This document shows positions 25,152 through 35,200 of a stretch of DNA of 64,000 nucleotides, piece by piece (the first letter of the stretch is position 1; each line of letters begins with the position of its first letter). A program made the translations under genes and the position numbers. Source of the DNA: Paludibacter sp. (GTDB taxonomy: Bacteria > Bacteroidota > Bacteroidia > Bacteroidales > Paludibacteraceae); NCBI GenBank assembly GCA_028692715.1, contig JAQUWU010000016.1:23271-87270 (forward strand), written 5' to 3'. The notes beneath the pieces were generated by a model, which did not search any database, was not told the origin of the DNA, and saw only the letters and a program-made list of their open reading frames with translations.

Positions 25152-26588
25152 TTATTTCCAATTGTCTGTTCGGAAAGGCGAAGCAGGCAGTTTTTCTTTG
25201 TTACTAAAATTTGGCATAGCCGATTCGTCCCACGCAAAACGAACTGCTACGGGCTGTTCAATTTCATTTGATGAAATAATGAGCTTATTTCCTTTTATTT
25301 CTGCTTTTGCAGGTACAAAATTTTTATCCGAACCAGCAATTGTAAACCAATTAAGTCCCTCATCATCGGAACTTATCAACCCACCTCCGGTATTTGTAAA
25401 AGCGATTTCAATTGTATTCTTTTTAATTCTCATTTTTTTATACAGCGGACCGGAATACACTATTTTCTTTTTATAATCTTTTGCCAAAGCCCACAATGAC
25501 AACCTTCTTCCCACTTCCCATTTATATCCGGGATGAATATTGGATAAATTGTCAACTAAATCAGTAGTAACCACCATTCCTGTTTTATTGAATTGCAGAC
25601 AGTTGGCTTGCGCCTCCCAATAATATGGCAACAAATCAGTACCATGTGCCAGTTTATCTTTACGCTTACTGTAATAATAGGGTGCTATTTGTACAAAGTA
25701 AAATGGAAGATCATTATCATCCCACAAATTGCGCCATGTATCGAGCATAAGTTTTGTTTTTGCAGCAAAAGTAGTGGTATCATGAACCATTAGATTCGAC
25801 TCTCCCTGATACCAGATAATTCCTTTAAGGGTGTAAGGAATTATCGGCTGTATCATGCCTGCAAACATTTTACCGGGAACGATGCCGTCAATTTTGAAAT
25901 TTGTTTTGCCAGTCAGACTATCCCCGAACAAAGGCGAATTCTGATAAGATGTTGGAGGAGTCCATTCTTCAACGCGTGTTCCTCCCCAGGAACTGGAAAT
26001 GATTCCGATAGGGACATTCAGTTTTTCTGCCAATTCTTTAGCAAAGAAATATCCGGCAGCTGTTACAAAACGAATAGTTGAATCTTGACAGTCTTTCCAT
26101 CCTTCTGTTGCTAGTGTGCCAGACAGATTTTTTTCCACATAAAGGAATCTGATGAGTGGATTTTTTTCCCCTTTAAGTTCTTTCTCAGCAAGATCTTCTC
26201 CTTTTTCTGAAGCGGCATAGCGATGCAGACTTCTATCCAATGGATATTCCATGTTTGACTGACCGGAGCAAAGCCATACTTCACCTACTAAAATATTATG
26301 AAGTTCAATAGTGTTTGATCCCGAAATGGTCATTGTTCGTGGTTCTGCCGATGCTTTCATCGGGTTGAGTTTCACTTGCCAGTTTCCATTTTTATTAGCA
26401 ACGGTTTTTTTAGTTTGATGTGCAAATGTTACGGTTATGTTGTCGTTGACATTAGCCGTTCCCCATATTGCAACCGTTTTACCTTGCTGTAAAACCATAT
26501 TGTTGGTAATTACACGGGGTAATAATACTTGAGCTGATAATGTGCAATATGCAAAAATAGCGATTGTTAAAAGGAAAATATTCTTCAT
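25152..26588 (-). CDS. Sialate O-acetylesterase-type (SASA) carbohydrate acetylesterase
   Basis: A 478-residue secreted esterase with a signal peptide (about 1-19). The SASA/SGNH features are WLCSGQSNMEYPL (nucleophile Ser111), GTRVEEW (about 203-209), KGIIWYQGESN (about 255-265) and a downstream His352 in NLSNIHPGYKWEVGRRL. Family members of this length remove O-acetyl groups from sugars. Despite the family name, sialic acid is not implied. In this cluster of rhamnogalacturonan and uronate genes, deacetylation of pectin oligosaccharides is more likely (inference). It ends the apparent SDR-uxuA unit, 46 bp downstream of the SDR gene. Confidence 0.9.
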   Translation of the reverse strand: MKNIFLLTIAIFAYCTLSAQVLLPRVITNNMVLQQGKTVAIWGTANVNDNITVTFAHQTKKTVANKNGNWQVKLNPMKASAEPRTMTISGSNTIELHNILVGEVWLCSGQSNMEYPLDRSLHRYAASEKGEDLAEKELKGEKNPLIRFLYVEKNLSGTLATEGWKDCQDSTIRFVTAAGYFFAKELAEKLNVPIGIISSSWGGTRVEEWTPPTSYQNSPLFGDSLTGKTNFKIDGIVPGKMFAGMIQPIIPYTLKGIIWYQGESNLMVHDTTTFAAKTKLMLDTWRNLWDDNDLPFYFVQIAPYYYSKRKDKLAHGTDLLPYYWEAQANCLQFNKTGMVVTTDLVDNLSNIHPGYKWEVGRRLSLWALAKDYKKKIVYSGPLYKKMRIKKNTIEIAFTNTGGGLISSDDEGLNWFTIAGSDKNFVPAKAEIKGNKLIISSNEIEQPVAVRFAWDESAMPNFSNKEKLPASPFRTDNWK

Positions 26589-26634
26589 AATATGTTTGTT
26601 TTGAGCAAGTTGTGTTTTTTTTTATAATGTAAAA

Positions 26635-27450
26635 TTATACACCACTAAAAGCACTAAAACCTCCATCGATTGGCAATACAACTCCGGTAATAAAACTGGC
26701 TGCATCAGAACACAAAAACTGTATAGCTCCATTTAATTCATCGATATCGCCAAAGCGGCCCATAGGTGTCTTTGCAATTACTTTTTTGCTTCTATCGGTA
26801 AGCGACCCATCGGGGTTAATTAAAACAGAACGATTTTGATCGCCAATGAAAAAGCCTGGAGCAACTGCATTTACACGTATTCCATCACCAAATTTCAAAG
26901 CCATATCTGAAGCCAGCCATTGTGTGAAATTACTTACAGCTGTTTTTGCTGCCGAATAACCCGGAACGCGTGTAATAGCAGAGTAAGCTGCCATCGAAGA
27001 AATATTGATAATACTTCCCGACTTTTGTTCAGCCATAATTTTCCCGAAAACATAACTAGGATAAACTGTTCCGTTCATATTCAGATTGACTACTTTTTCC
27101 CATTCCGGAATTTGCATGTCAATAAAACTCTGATCGGGAGAGAGTGTAGCACCCGGCGTATTTCCTCCTGCAATATTCAATAAAATATCAATTCTTCCCC
27201 ATTTTGCAATTACTCCTTTCGCCACATTTTCTAAACTGGCAATATCAAGTACATTTCCTACTATTCCAATCGCTTCGCCACCCAAATCATTGAGTTCTTT
27301 CACCCGTGTATTCAGATTCTCCTGACGAATATCAATGGCTACTACTTTTGCTCCTGTTTTTACAAAACTGGCAGCTATACTGCCTCCTAAAACACCACCT
27401 GCACCGGTGATAATGGCAACTTTGCCTTTAATACTAAATTGTTCGTTCAT
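26635..27450 (-). CDS. SDR-family oxidoreductase, probable D-mannonate oxidoreductase (fructuronate reductase)
   Basis: A 271-residue cytoplasmic NAD(P)-dependent short-chain dehydrogenase. The nucleotide-binding motif is TGAGGVLGGSIA (about 15-26), the NAG-equivalent is NIAGG (92-96), and the catalytic set is Ser151/Ser152, Tyr165 and Lys169 (YSAAK). It lies 14 bp downstream of uxuA, which needs D-mannonate as substrate. Bacteroidota often use an SDR enzyme for D-fructuronate to D-mannonate reduction instead of the E. coli UxuB family, so the assignment is strongly suggested by context. Another sugar-acid dehydrogenase role cannot be excluded by sequence alone. Confidence 0.85.
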   Translation of the reverse strand: MNEQFSIKGKVAIITGAGGVLGGSIAASFVKTGAKVVAIDIRQENLNTRVKELNDLGGEAIGIVGNVLDIASLENVAKGVIAKWGRIDILLNIAGGNTPGATLSPDQSFIDMQIPEWEKVVNLNMNGTVYPSYVFGKIMAEQKSGSIINISSMAAYSAITRVPGYSAAKTAVSNFTQWLASDMALKFGDGIRVNAVAPGFFIGDQNRSVLINPDGSLTDRSKKVIAKTPMGRFGDIDELNGAIQFLCSDAASFITGVVLPIDGGFSAFSGV

Positions 27451-27464
27451 ATATTTTTAAAATG

Positions 27465-28631
27465 TTATAATCCTTTATTTACTGCTGCCATAATACCTGA
27501 AACCTGTGCCAAAGCGTACATTCGTCCATAAAATGAATATCCCGGATTATGTTTGGTGTTGGCATCATCCAACATTAATTTGCCATGATCGACACGCATG
27601 GGCAAATTTTGGTTTTCTTTTGTAAAAATTCTGACCAGTTCTACTAAATCAGCATTTCCCGACAAATGGGAAGCTTCTCTGAAATTTCCGTTATCTAATA
27701 ATTCTGTACTTCGAAGATGTACAAAATGAGTTCTTGATGCAAATTTTAATGCCAAATCGGTTACGTTATTATGCGTTCCTGCACTGAGCGATCCTGCACA
27801 GAAAGTCAATCCATTATTTGGACTGTCTACAGCATTCAGAAACCAACTAATATCTTCTTCACCGGTTACTATTCGGGGTAATCCCAAAACGGAAAAGGGA
27901 GGATCGTCAGGATGAATGCATAAATTTACACCCCACTTTTCGGCTACTGGAATCACTTGCTCCAGAAAATATTTCAGATTTGCACGCAACTGATTTTTAT
28001 CAATTCCATCATATAGAGCTAATAGTTTTCTGAATAATTCTACCGGCTCATTGGCATTATTTTTAAAGTTTTCGTTTACAAAGCCCTGTGTTTTTACAAT
28101 AATGGTCTGAATCAATTCGTTTTTTTCTTCAGCCGTAATTGTTTTATCCAATTCAAGGACTTGCTGCATTTCTTCCGGGCTGTAGTCCTTTTCGGCACCT
28201 AAGCGTTTTAAAATAAAACAATCGAAATAAGCAAAGCGAATTTTGTCGAAAAACAATGTTATTGTTCCGTCGGGCAGTTTATAGTTTAAGTCTGTTCGTA
28301 TCCAATCGATTACGGGCATGAAATTATAACAAACTGTCTTAATCCCGGCTTTAGAAAGATTCTCCAAACTGGTTTTGTAATTTTCAATCAGAATATCCCT
28401 GTCTGTTCCACCGTATTTTATACTTTCCGAAACCGGCAAACTTTCTACTACCGACCAACGAAGTCCGTGACTTTCAATATAGTTTTTTATCTCAAGAATA
28501 TTTTCGGACGACCAACTGTCTCCATTTTTAATGTCATGTAATGATGTAACTATGCCTTCTACACCAATTTGCCTAAGCATATCGAGTGTAATCACATCGT
28601 TTTTTCCAAACCATCTCCATGTTTTTTCCAT
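27465..28631 (-). CDS. uxuA: Mannonate dehydratase
   Basis: A 388-residue cytoplasmic enzyme, close to the 394 residues of E. coli UxuA. It dehydrates D-mannonate to 2-keto-3-deoxy-D-gluconate in the glucuronate branch of uronate catabolism. The family start MEKTWRWFGKNDVITLDMLRQ, the central VNLCIHPDDPPFSVLGLPR and the late THFVHLRS and PMRVDHGK segments are all typical, and no truncation is seen. It is the first gene of the unit uxuA - SDR - acetylesterase. Other genes of the pathway (uxaC, kdgK, kdgA) are not in the window. Confidence 0.95.
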   Translation of the reverse strand: MEKTWRWFGKNDVITLDMLRQIGVEGIVTSLHDIKNGDSWSSENILEIKNYIESHGLRWSVVESLPVSESIKYGGTDRDILIENYKTSLENLSKAGIKTVCYNFMPVIDWIRTDLNYKLPDGTITLFFDKIRFAYFDCFILKRLGAEKDYSPEEMQQVLELDKTITAEEKNELIQTIIVKTQGFVNENFKNNANEPVELFRKLLALYDGIDKNQLRANLKYFLEQVIPVAEKWGVNLCIHPDDPPFSVLGLPRIVTGEEDISWFLNAVDSPNNGLTFCAGSLSAGTHNNVTDLALKFASRTHFVHLRSTELLDNGNFREASHLSGNADLVELVRIFTKENQNLPMRVDHGKLMLDDANTKHNPGYSFYGRMYALAQVSGIMAAVNKGL

Positions 28632-28727
28632 AAATACTTATTGATTTTTTTAATAGTCAGGTGAAAATTTAGAAAGCATCCTTTATGTAGATATGGAATC
28701 TTAAATTTCAAATAACAAAATTAATCT

Positions 28728-31700
28728 TTATTTTATTTTGTACACCTTAAAATCTGAAAATGCTGAAATCCTTGATCCCATTAGTCTTAGACCGATTCTA
28801 CCAGATGTAAGTTCTGGGAATTGTGATAAATCCCAATGACAAAGTTTTTCTTTTCCATCGCCGGTAATTTTCATATAAATATCATTGTCGTTTCGAATTA
28901 CCGAAATGTGGTACTTTACCCCATTTTTAAACATGCCGGTTCGCAAATAATCGGGTTCCAGAGACGTTCCATTTAGTCCTTTTTTACGTTCAGGCATATA
29001 TCTTCGGGCTCGGATATAATCTTCGCTCTCAATAGTATTTTTATTTTCGAATGCCGCAAAGCTTACATGAAATGCATTCATATGTTCGAAATAAAGTTTC
29101 ATGGAAGGGACTTTGCGTAACTCTGACCATTTGCTAATGTCCTTGTCGTATGGTTGTTGTCCACTTCCTTCAGCAAATAGATACAATATATTTACTGATA
29201 TGGTAGATTTATCCATTTTGATAACATCGAAATCTACTTTTATATTTCCGTCGAAGGATTGTTTTGTCCAAAGCACTGAATGGTCGGCGTCCGATTTTGC
29301 AATCGCTCCTGCTTTAAATATCAGACCCTTTGAGGTGTTTTTTAATTCTGCTTTTTCGCCATCCAGAAACCATTTATCGGTATAGGAATTTTTAAAATTA
29401 TCTTCGAATACATTATTCCAGGATTGTTTTTCCTGTTTTTCAAAATTGCTTTTTATTTCAACTTCTTTTTTATCCGGTATTTTATCGCCTATTAATTCTA
29501 ACATCATAATGGCGTTTAGTCCCCATTGTGCTGTGCTGTTTGTGCTAATTCGGGGATTTTCATGAATTGGATTCAACACTTCAGGTGTTTCTATTAAGTC
29601 GGAACCATAAATGTTTCGCAAGTCACCTGATTCCTGACTGCGACGGCTCCAACCACCCATAAATTCTGACCATGCACGTGCTGCTAATTTATCATCGTTC
29701 AATTCATGAGCAGCAAAGGCAGTCAGACGTGGAGTTCGGAAGTTGAAATTCCCCCAGTTTTTAGTTTTTTCGGTTCGAATCGGGTCATCATCGGGCATAC
29801 CATAGTATTTACAATATTCAGTAAACACTTTTCTGAACGAAGGTTCATCAATCATATCGAACATTTCCATTAATATTTCGTAACCACCCATTATGGTTGC
29901 TAAATGATTGTGATTTAGAACGCCGGGTTTACCATCGTACCAGAGTTTTCCAGTCTCAGGATCGTAACTCAATCCGTTGGGTCCGCTAAATAAATTGTCG
30001 GGTAACTTTGATAAACTATTTAATCCGGCTATTATTTTATCTCGGTATTTTGTATCGCCCGTACGTTCCCAAGCCGTCATCCAATTTCCTGCCAACGAGA
30101 GCCAGTCTGGTCCCCAACGCAACCGCATCGGACCTCCATATGGGAATTTCTCTTTCGGTTGTGCAATCCGTAATGGCTCAAATTTTACCAACGATTTTTC
30201 AACATCCAATGATTCCTGCATCAAATCACCACAACGTTCATCTGTTGTCAGATAGTAATAATAGCGTTTCCATGCTGCCTGACCAATACGCGCTTCTTTT
30301 GAACCACATCCCCAGTGCGAGACATTGTGTCGACTTCCGAGCCCTTTCATTTCACCATCGTGGTAAGTGTCTACTTCGGAAGTGTGACGTGTCATGGCTT
30401 CGGCCATTCGGTAAATGTCAGCACGACCCGAACGTAGAAATGAATACCATAACCAGTTGTTTGGAGCAAGTTCGGTATTGTCCCAAGCGTAACCACCAAT
30501 ATCATATCGCCAAACATGGCGTACCGCATCATAAGTATGCATTATATCACCAAAATTCCAGAAACCATACCAATGGCGTTCGTCAACGGCACGTTTATAA
30601 AATAAGAAGGCGCTATCCAGTTGGTTTTCGATCCACGCTTTTGTGTCATTTGATTTGTCGGGCAAACTCCACATTCCGAAAGCACGAACCTGATGTAAAT
30701 ATTCGGGCGAACATACAAGCTGAGGAGCAGCTTTACCAAATTGAACCATGATAATTGTTTCCGATTTTGTTGGTAAACTCACGAATGGGAAAAGGGTGAT
30801 TTCGGATGTGCGTGCAATACCGTAAGGTGTACTTAGTCCGTTTTGCACATCTTCATAAGTGGCGTCAAGATCGTGTGCTATTGTATCGTAATGTCTCAGA
30901 TCCATTGCTTCAGCTTCTTTCGACCACAGCCAGATGGTGAGCTTTGCGTTATCACTTCGGGCTCCTTTTATTTCAAAAGCAGCGGGATAAGATTGCCAGA
31001 AATCTTTGACAGAAACGGCTAAACCTCCCGAAACATCTCCTACTAAAGCTAAACCTGAAGCTCTGTTCCCATCGTCGGCATGTAACCATGATGAGTTGGA
31101 GTTTGTCCGTTTTGAAATGGAGAATCCATTAGCGTTTAATTGAGTCAGTTTATAATCGTCCCAAGCAGCAAAATGATTGTAGAATGTGTAAGCTAACGAA
31201 TCATCTGGAGTAATTTCGGGCAGGCGTTCGCCGGCAAATTGTTTGTCAGGCAGACTTCTATCTCCTTTAAACCGAAACGGATCACGTCCAGTTAGCGGTT
31301 TTACTGCCTCCGACCAAAGTCCTTCAGCATCGCCACTAAAACAAACATGCCTATTGTGTAAAGACTCACGCATGGGAACATCAAATGAGATTCCCATTGA
31401 TTTTATAAAATCGTGATCTTGGTCACCATTGTACTCAAAGCTATGAACCAGTTTTATTTCTTTTTGTCCTGCATAAAAATAAAGTCGTACGGTAAAAGGG
31501 AAAAGTCTTTTTTCAGAAGTTGATGATTTGTGTTCACCCGTAATTTTTATTACAGCACGTACAGGTCCGTTTTGTTCAACAATAACTGAATTTATCTGAC
31601 TTACAAGATTGTCATAACTGATTATTTGATCTTCAATTTTATCCCTGTTTTCGAGCGAACTTACTAAATGTCCGTTTTGACCTACGACTTTCCCATTAAC

Positions 31701-32138
31701 TGAAACAGTCTTAATAAAATCAGTTCCCGCTTTGTTTATTGTGCATTGAAGAATACCCGTATTAATTTGAATGTTGTTCTTATTTTCTTCTACAACTACT
31801 CCATTATTGATATTTGATTTGTCTGTTGTTTCAAGAAAAAAAATATTTGAATTGTCTGCTACAGCAGCGCATCCCAACCATTTTATAGTACCATCTGGCC
31901 AATATGCCATAGGCCATGATTGAAGTGGAATTGATTTTCCGGCTTTATTTTTTAGTGAAAAATTTTGTGATTTTTTTATTTCCCCTTTTGCAAAAGGAAC
32001 ACCCCAACTAACTCCGGCGTTTTGTTTGGGTTGAGTGTCTACCCAATGAAGCTGTACAGGAACTTTTGCATTCACAAAATTCAGTGAAATTGCAAGTGTT
32101 AATGTCGCGAGAAATTTCATATATCTTTTTGATTTCAT
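28728..32138 (-). CDS. PL26-like exo-rhamnogalacturonan lyase with C-terminal DUF6250/DUF1961-type domain
   Basis: A 1136-residue secreted protein with a signal peptide (about 1-24). The N-terminal beta domain (VSWGVPFAKGEI, WPMAYWPDGTIKWLG) and the large alpha-helical barrel that follows (about 380-900, with YAWDNTELAPNNWLWYSFLRSG and HNVSHWGCGSKEARIG) fit the PcRGLX/YetA-like exo-rhamnogalacturonan lyase family assigned to PL26. PL26 enzymes release unsaturated galacturonyl-rhamnose from chain ends. Residues about 915-1136 form a separate concanavalin-like domain (NVFEDNFKNSYTDKWFLDGEKA, ..SAFSDFKVYKI) of the DUF6250/DUF1961 type. Assignment rests on recalled family features, not a search. 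It lies between the PL11 lyase and uxuA, so its products would feed uronate catabolism. Confidence 0.75.
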   Translation of the reverse strand: MKSKRYMKFLATLTLAISLNFVNAKVPVQLHWVDTQPKQNAGVSWGVPFAKGEIKKSQNFSLKNKAGKSIPLQSWPMAYWPDGTIKWLGCAAVADNSNIFFLETTDKSNINNGVVVEENKNNIQINTGILQCTINKAGTDFIKTVSVNGKVVGQNGHLVSSLENRDKIEDQIISYDNLVSQINSVIVEQNGPVRAVIKITGEHKSSTSEKRLFPFTVRLYFYAGQKEIKLVHSFEYNGDQDHDFIKSMGISFDVPMRESLHNRHVCFSGDAEGLWSEAVKPLTGRDPFRFKGDRSLPDKQFAGERLPEITPDDSLAYTFYNHFAAWDDYKLTQLNANGFSISKRTNSNSSWLHADDGNRASGLALVGDVSGGLAVSVKDFWQSYPAAFEIKGARSDNAKLTIWLWSKEAEAMDLRHYDTIAHDLDATYEDVQNGLSTPYGIARTSEITLFPFVSLPTKSETIIMVQFGKAAPQLVCSPEYLHQVRAFGMWSLPDKSNDTKAWIENQLDSAFLFYKRAVDERHWYGFWNFGDIMHTYDAVRHVWRYDIGGYAWDNTELAPNNWLWYSFLRSGRADIYRMAEAMTRHTSEVDTYHDGEMKGLGSRHNVSHWGCGSKEARIGQAAWKRYYYYLTTDERCGDLMQESLDVEKSLVKFEPLRIAQPKEKFPYGGPMRLRWGPDWLSLAGNWMTAWERTGDTKYRDKIIAGLNSLSKLPDNLFSGPNGLSYDPETGKLWYDGKPGVLNHNHLATIMGGYEILMEMFDMIDEPSFRKVFTEYCKYYGMPDDDPIRTEKTKNWGNFNFRTPRLTAFAAHELNDDKLAARAWSEFMGGWSRRSQESGDLRNIYGSDLIETPEVLNPIHENPRISTNSTAQWGLNAIMMLELIGDKIPDKKEVEIKSNFEKQEKQSWNNVFEDNFKNSYTDKWFLDGEKAELKNTSKGLIFKAGAIAKSDADHSVLWTKQSFDGNIKVDFDVIKMDKSTISVNILYLFAEGSGQQPYDKDISKWSELRKVPSMKLYFEHMNAFHVSFAAFENKNTIESEDYIRARRYMPERKKGLNGTSLEPDYLRTGMFKNGVKYHISVIRNDNDIYMKITGDGKEKLCHWDLSQFPELTSGRIGLRLMGSRISAFSDFKVYKIK

Positions 32139-32190
32139 CTTCTTCTCAGTATTATCGTTTTTCTCATTAGTATTTAGGTGATTTCCAATT

Positions 32191-32239
32191 AAAAAAGCAG
32201 AAACGCAAAATGTTGAGAAAACTTCAACACCTTGCGTTA
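32191..32239 (-). terminator. Rho-independent terminator after the PL11 gene
   Basis: On the minus strand an interrupted stem AACGCAAGGTGTTGA / TCAACATTTTGCGTT (bulged in the middle) is followed by CTGC and a six-T run (plus-strand A run 32191-32196), about 32 bp after the PL11 stop codon. Confidence 0.8.
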
Positions 32240-32270
32240 CTTAACAATCAAACTATTGCTTAACAATCAA

Positions 32271-35200
32271 TCATTCTTTAATAATTTTATGTGTTGATAC
32301 TTTTGTACCGGACTGCAATTTAAGCATATAAATACCCCTTGTCAAATCAGCTATATTCAGCTTAATATATTCTTGTTGACCATATTTTTGTGAGTAGACT
32401 TCTGTTCCCAGCAGATTGTAAACCGAAACGGTCAGTTCTTCTGAAGGATCGAAAGGTTGAATAGTTAAATAATCTTTAAATGGATTGGGATAAATGTCAG
32501 AACCAATTTCAGGTTGTTGTATGCCGGTTGATATTTTTACTTTCAATTTACCCGCTGAAACAAATTCCGATAAATCCCATGCAAGTCCTTCGCCCGGAAT
32601 TGCGGGAGAAATAGCCGTTGGAGTTCCTGTTACAGTTCCATCAATGATCTTGAATTCATCGCCAACAGCAAACTCAGTCCCTTCTGCAATAATCACTTCC
32701 AGGATTCCGGCCATATTAAATGTGCCGGTTGTAACAAGTAAATCATTTTTCGCGTTTACTTTGTCGATATCCACTGTAAAAGTTCCGTCGGCAAGAATCG
32801 AAACATTGTTATTTACGGTAAAAGTACCAATGCCATCTCCCGGAGAAAGTGAACCACGCATATCTACCGAGACTGCTCCTGAAACACTTCCTGAACCAGC
32901 TAATGTCCCCGTTGGAAATACCATTACATCTCCTGTCCCCAGACCGCTTCCGACTGTATTATCCACCATTATTGTTCCTTCGTTAATGAAAGTTCCTCCA
33001 CTATAGGTGTTTTCGTTTGTCAATGTCCAGGTTCCAACGCCTACTTTTGTAACGGAAGCTTTTGCTTCGGTTCCACTGTATTGCGTGTTTGTAATTTTTC
33101 CACTGAATTTAGAATCTTCATTTCTATTTCCAATTTCCCAGTTTATTGTACAAGCACCGGCTCCTCCTGCTCCTAACTCAGAGTTGGAATACCCAGTCAG
33201 ATCGCCAATAGGAATGGTAATATCTGTTGTTGCTCTATAAATCATCGTAACTTTATTGTACAAGTTAAATTTGACATTTGCATAGCCTTTTGTACTATAA
33301 AGGATCATTCTGCCGCCATCTCCGTCAGTAGTTACATTTATTTTCCCTGAAAATGCAGTTGCATCCGATGCAAGAATGTTTTGAGTATCACCAGCAAAAT
33401 AGTTTAATGTACCACCACCCGAAAGTGAACCTGCAATAACTGAATTTCCATCAGTATTAAGAATACCGGTTGATCCTGTTGGGACTTTCAGATTCCAGGT
33501 TGATGTGTTGCTTGTTGTTGTACTGTTGTACATTATCAGTGAACCGCCCTGTAGAGTTATTGTATCGCCAATTCCCAATGCTGCGGTGTTTGCTACGTCG
33601 CTAGTCAAAATAATTGAACCTCTTTTAACAAGTGTACCACCTCTATAGTCATTTGCTGTGCTTAATGCAATTTTTCCGGAACCATCTTTTGTGAATTTAC
33701 CAACACCTGTGATTTTACCCGACATGGTTAATGTTGAAGATGAGTTACCAATTGTCAAAGTTCCGCCGTTGGTATTTAATGTCATACCACGGTTTGTCGA
33801 TTGAGAAACTCCGGTAATACTCATCTCACCACCGTTGAAAATAATATTAGTTGAAGAATTTGTAGCTGCGCCTATTGGCGATGCTAAACCACCATCAGAA
33901 AGTGTTGCAAATTCGAGAGTCCCTTCGTTTAAAAATGTTTTCCCGGTGTAGGTATTGCTGTTGCCTAAAATTGCTTTTGCACTACCATTCTTGGTTAATT
34001 TTCCAATTCCTGTAATAGATCCGGTTCCACCAAATGAATAGGTTTCTGACGATTCGATTAAAATTGAAGCCGGTGATACATTCTCGTTTAAAACGACTGT
34101 TTTTTGTAAAGACTCATCATTGAAAAGTACTGAATCATTCGAACTAAAAGCTCTGGTTTGATCTGTTAATTTCCAGTTCAGTGTTTTTCCATTATCCCAT
34201 TTATTATCAACATTACCTTCCCAAACCAGGAACGCCGGAGCTGTAACACGAAGTTCAATATTATTTCCGTTCTTAACGACTGAATATCCCAGATATGATG
34301 GAATACCGGATATTTTAAGTTTTGAAATATCTCCCGAAATAGTTCCGTTACAAATAAATATCGTGTAATTTCCAGGTGAAATATTCCCATTAGTAGATGT
34401 GATAACAATCGATTCGCCTCCGCTCATATTCCAGTCACCGTTAATTAAAATAGTATCGTTCGAAACAACTGCATTGTTATTTATGATAAAATCATATTTC
34501 ATTGTAATTTGACCATTATCAGTCAATGAACCTCCAAAAGTCAATTTTGACGTTTCTCCGGCAATTTCTCCGGGACTTATTGAAGTTAAAGATTGCAGCG
34601 TAACATCTTTATTGAATGTGCCTTTACCTCCAATATTTACAAAAGGTTGTATAAATACTTTACTATTCGAAAGCGTTCCGTTGTTGAAGAAATCACCTCC
34701 CCAAATAGTCGTATTTCCCGAATAGTCATTATTGTTGTTTAAGGTCAGACTTCCAGAACAATTCTTTTTTAAATCGGTATTGCCAATAATTTTTCCTGAA
34801 CCTGAAATTATTACATCATAAGGAGAGTTTACTTTAAATCGTTTTGGAGATAAATTTCCATTTATTGTGATAGAAGCATTTGTTCCTGCAGAAATATCAA
34901 AAAGTACTTTTTGTCCACTTTTAAATTTAGCGTTGTTTCCTACACTGTCTGTCCACGAAGAAGTAATATCTTCGTCCCAAACAGAACCGGAATTCCAACA
35001 TAATTCATTGTCATATACAGCCGAAACTGGTGCAGTGTTCATGTCATTACCTATATAAAAACCTGCGTGTGGAGGTTGATTATATCCTGTGTTTTGCCAT
35101 GCAACAGCATTACGATAAGTTGCATCGTGCATTAGCGTGTACAATTTATACGAAGTAGGAATATTGGTGGAGAAAATTCTAAGTTTTGTGTTGTCGTTTG

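Noticed and set aside
30008-30751. 247-residue open frame on the plus strand inside the PL26-like gene
   Set aside because: It is antisense to a clearly conserved gene, has no domain, and its composition (many His, Arg, Pro) is that of a reverse-frame shadow.
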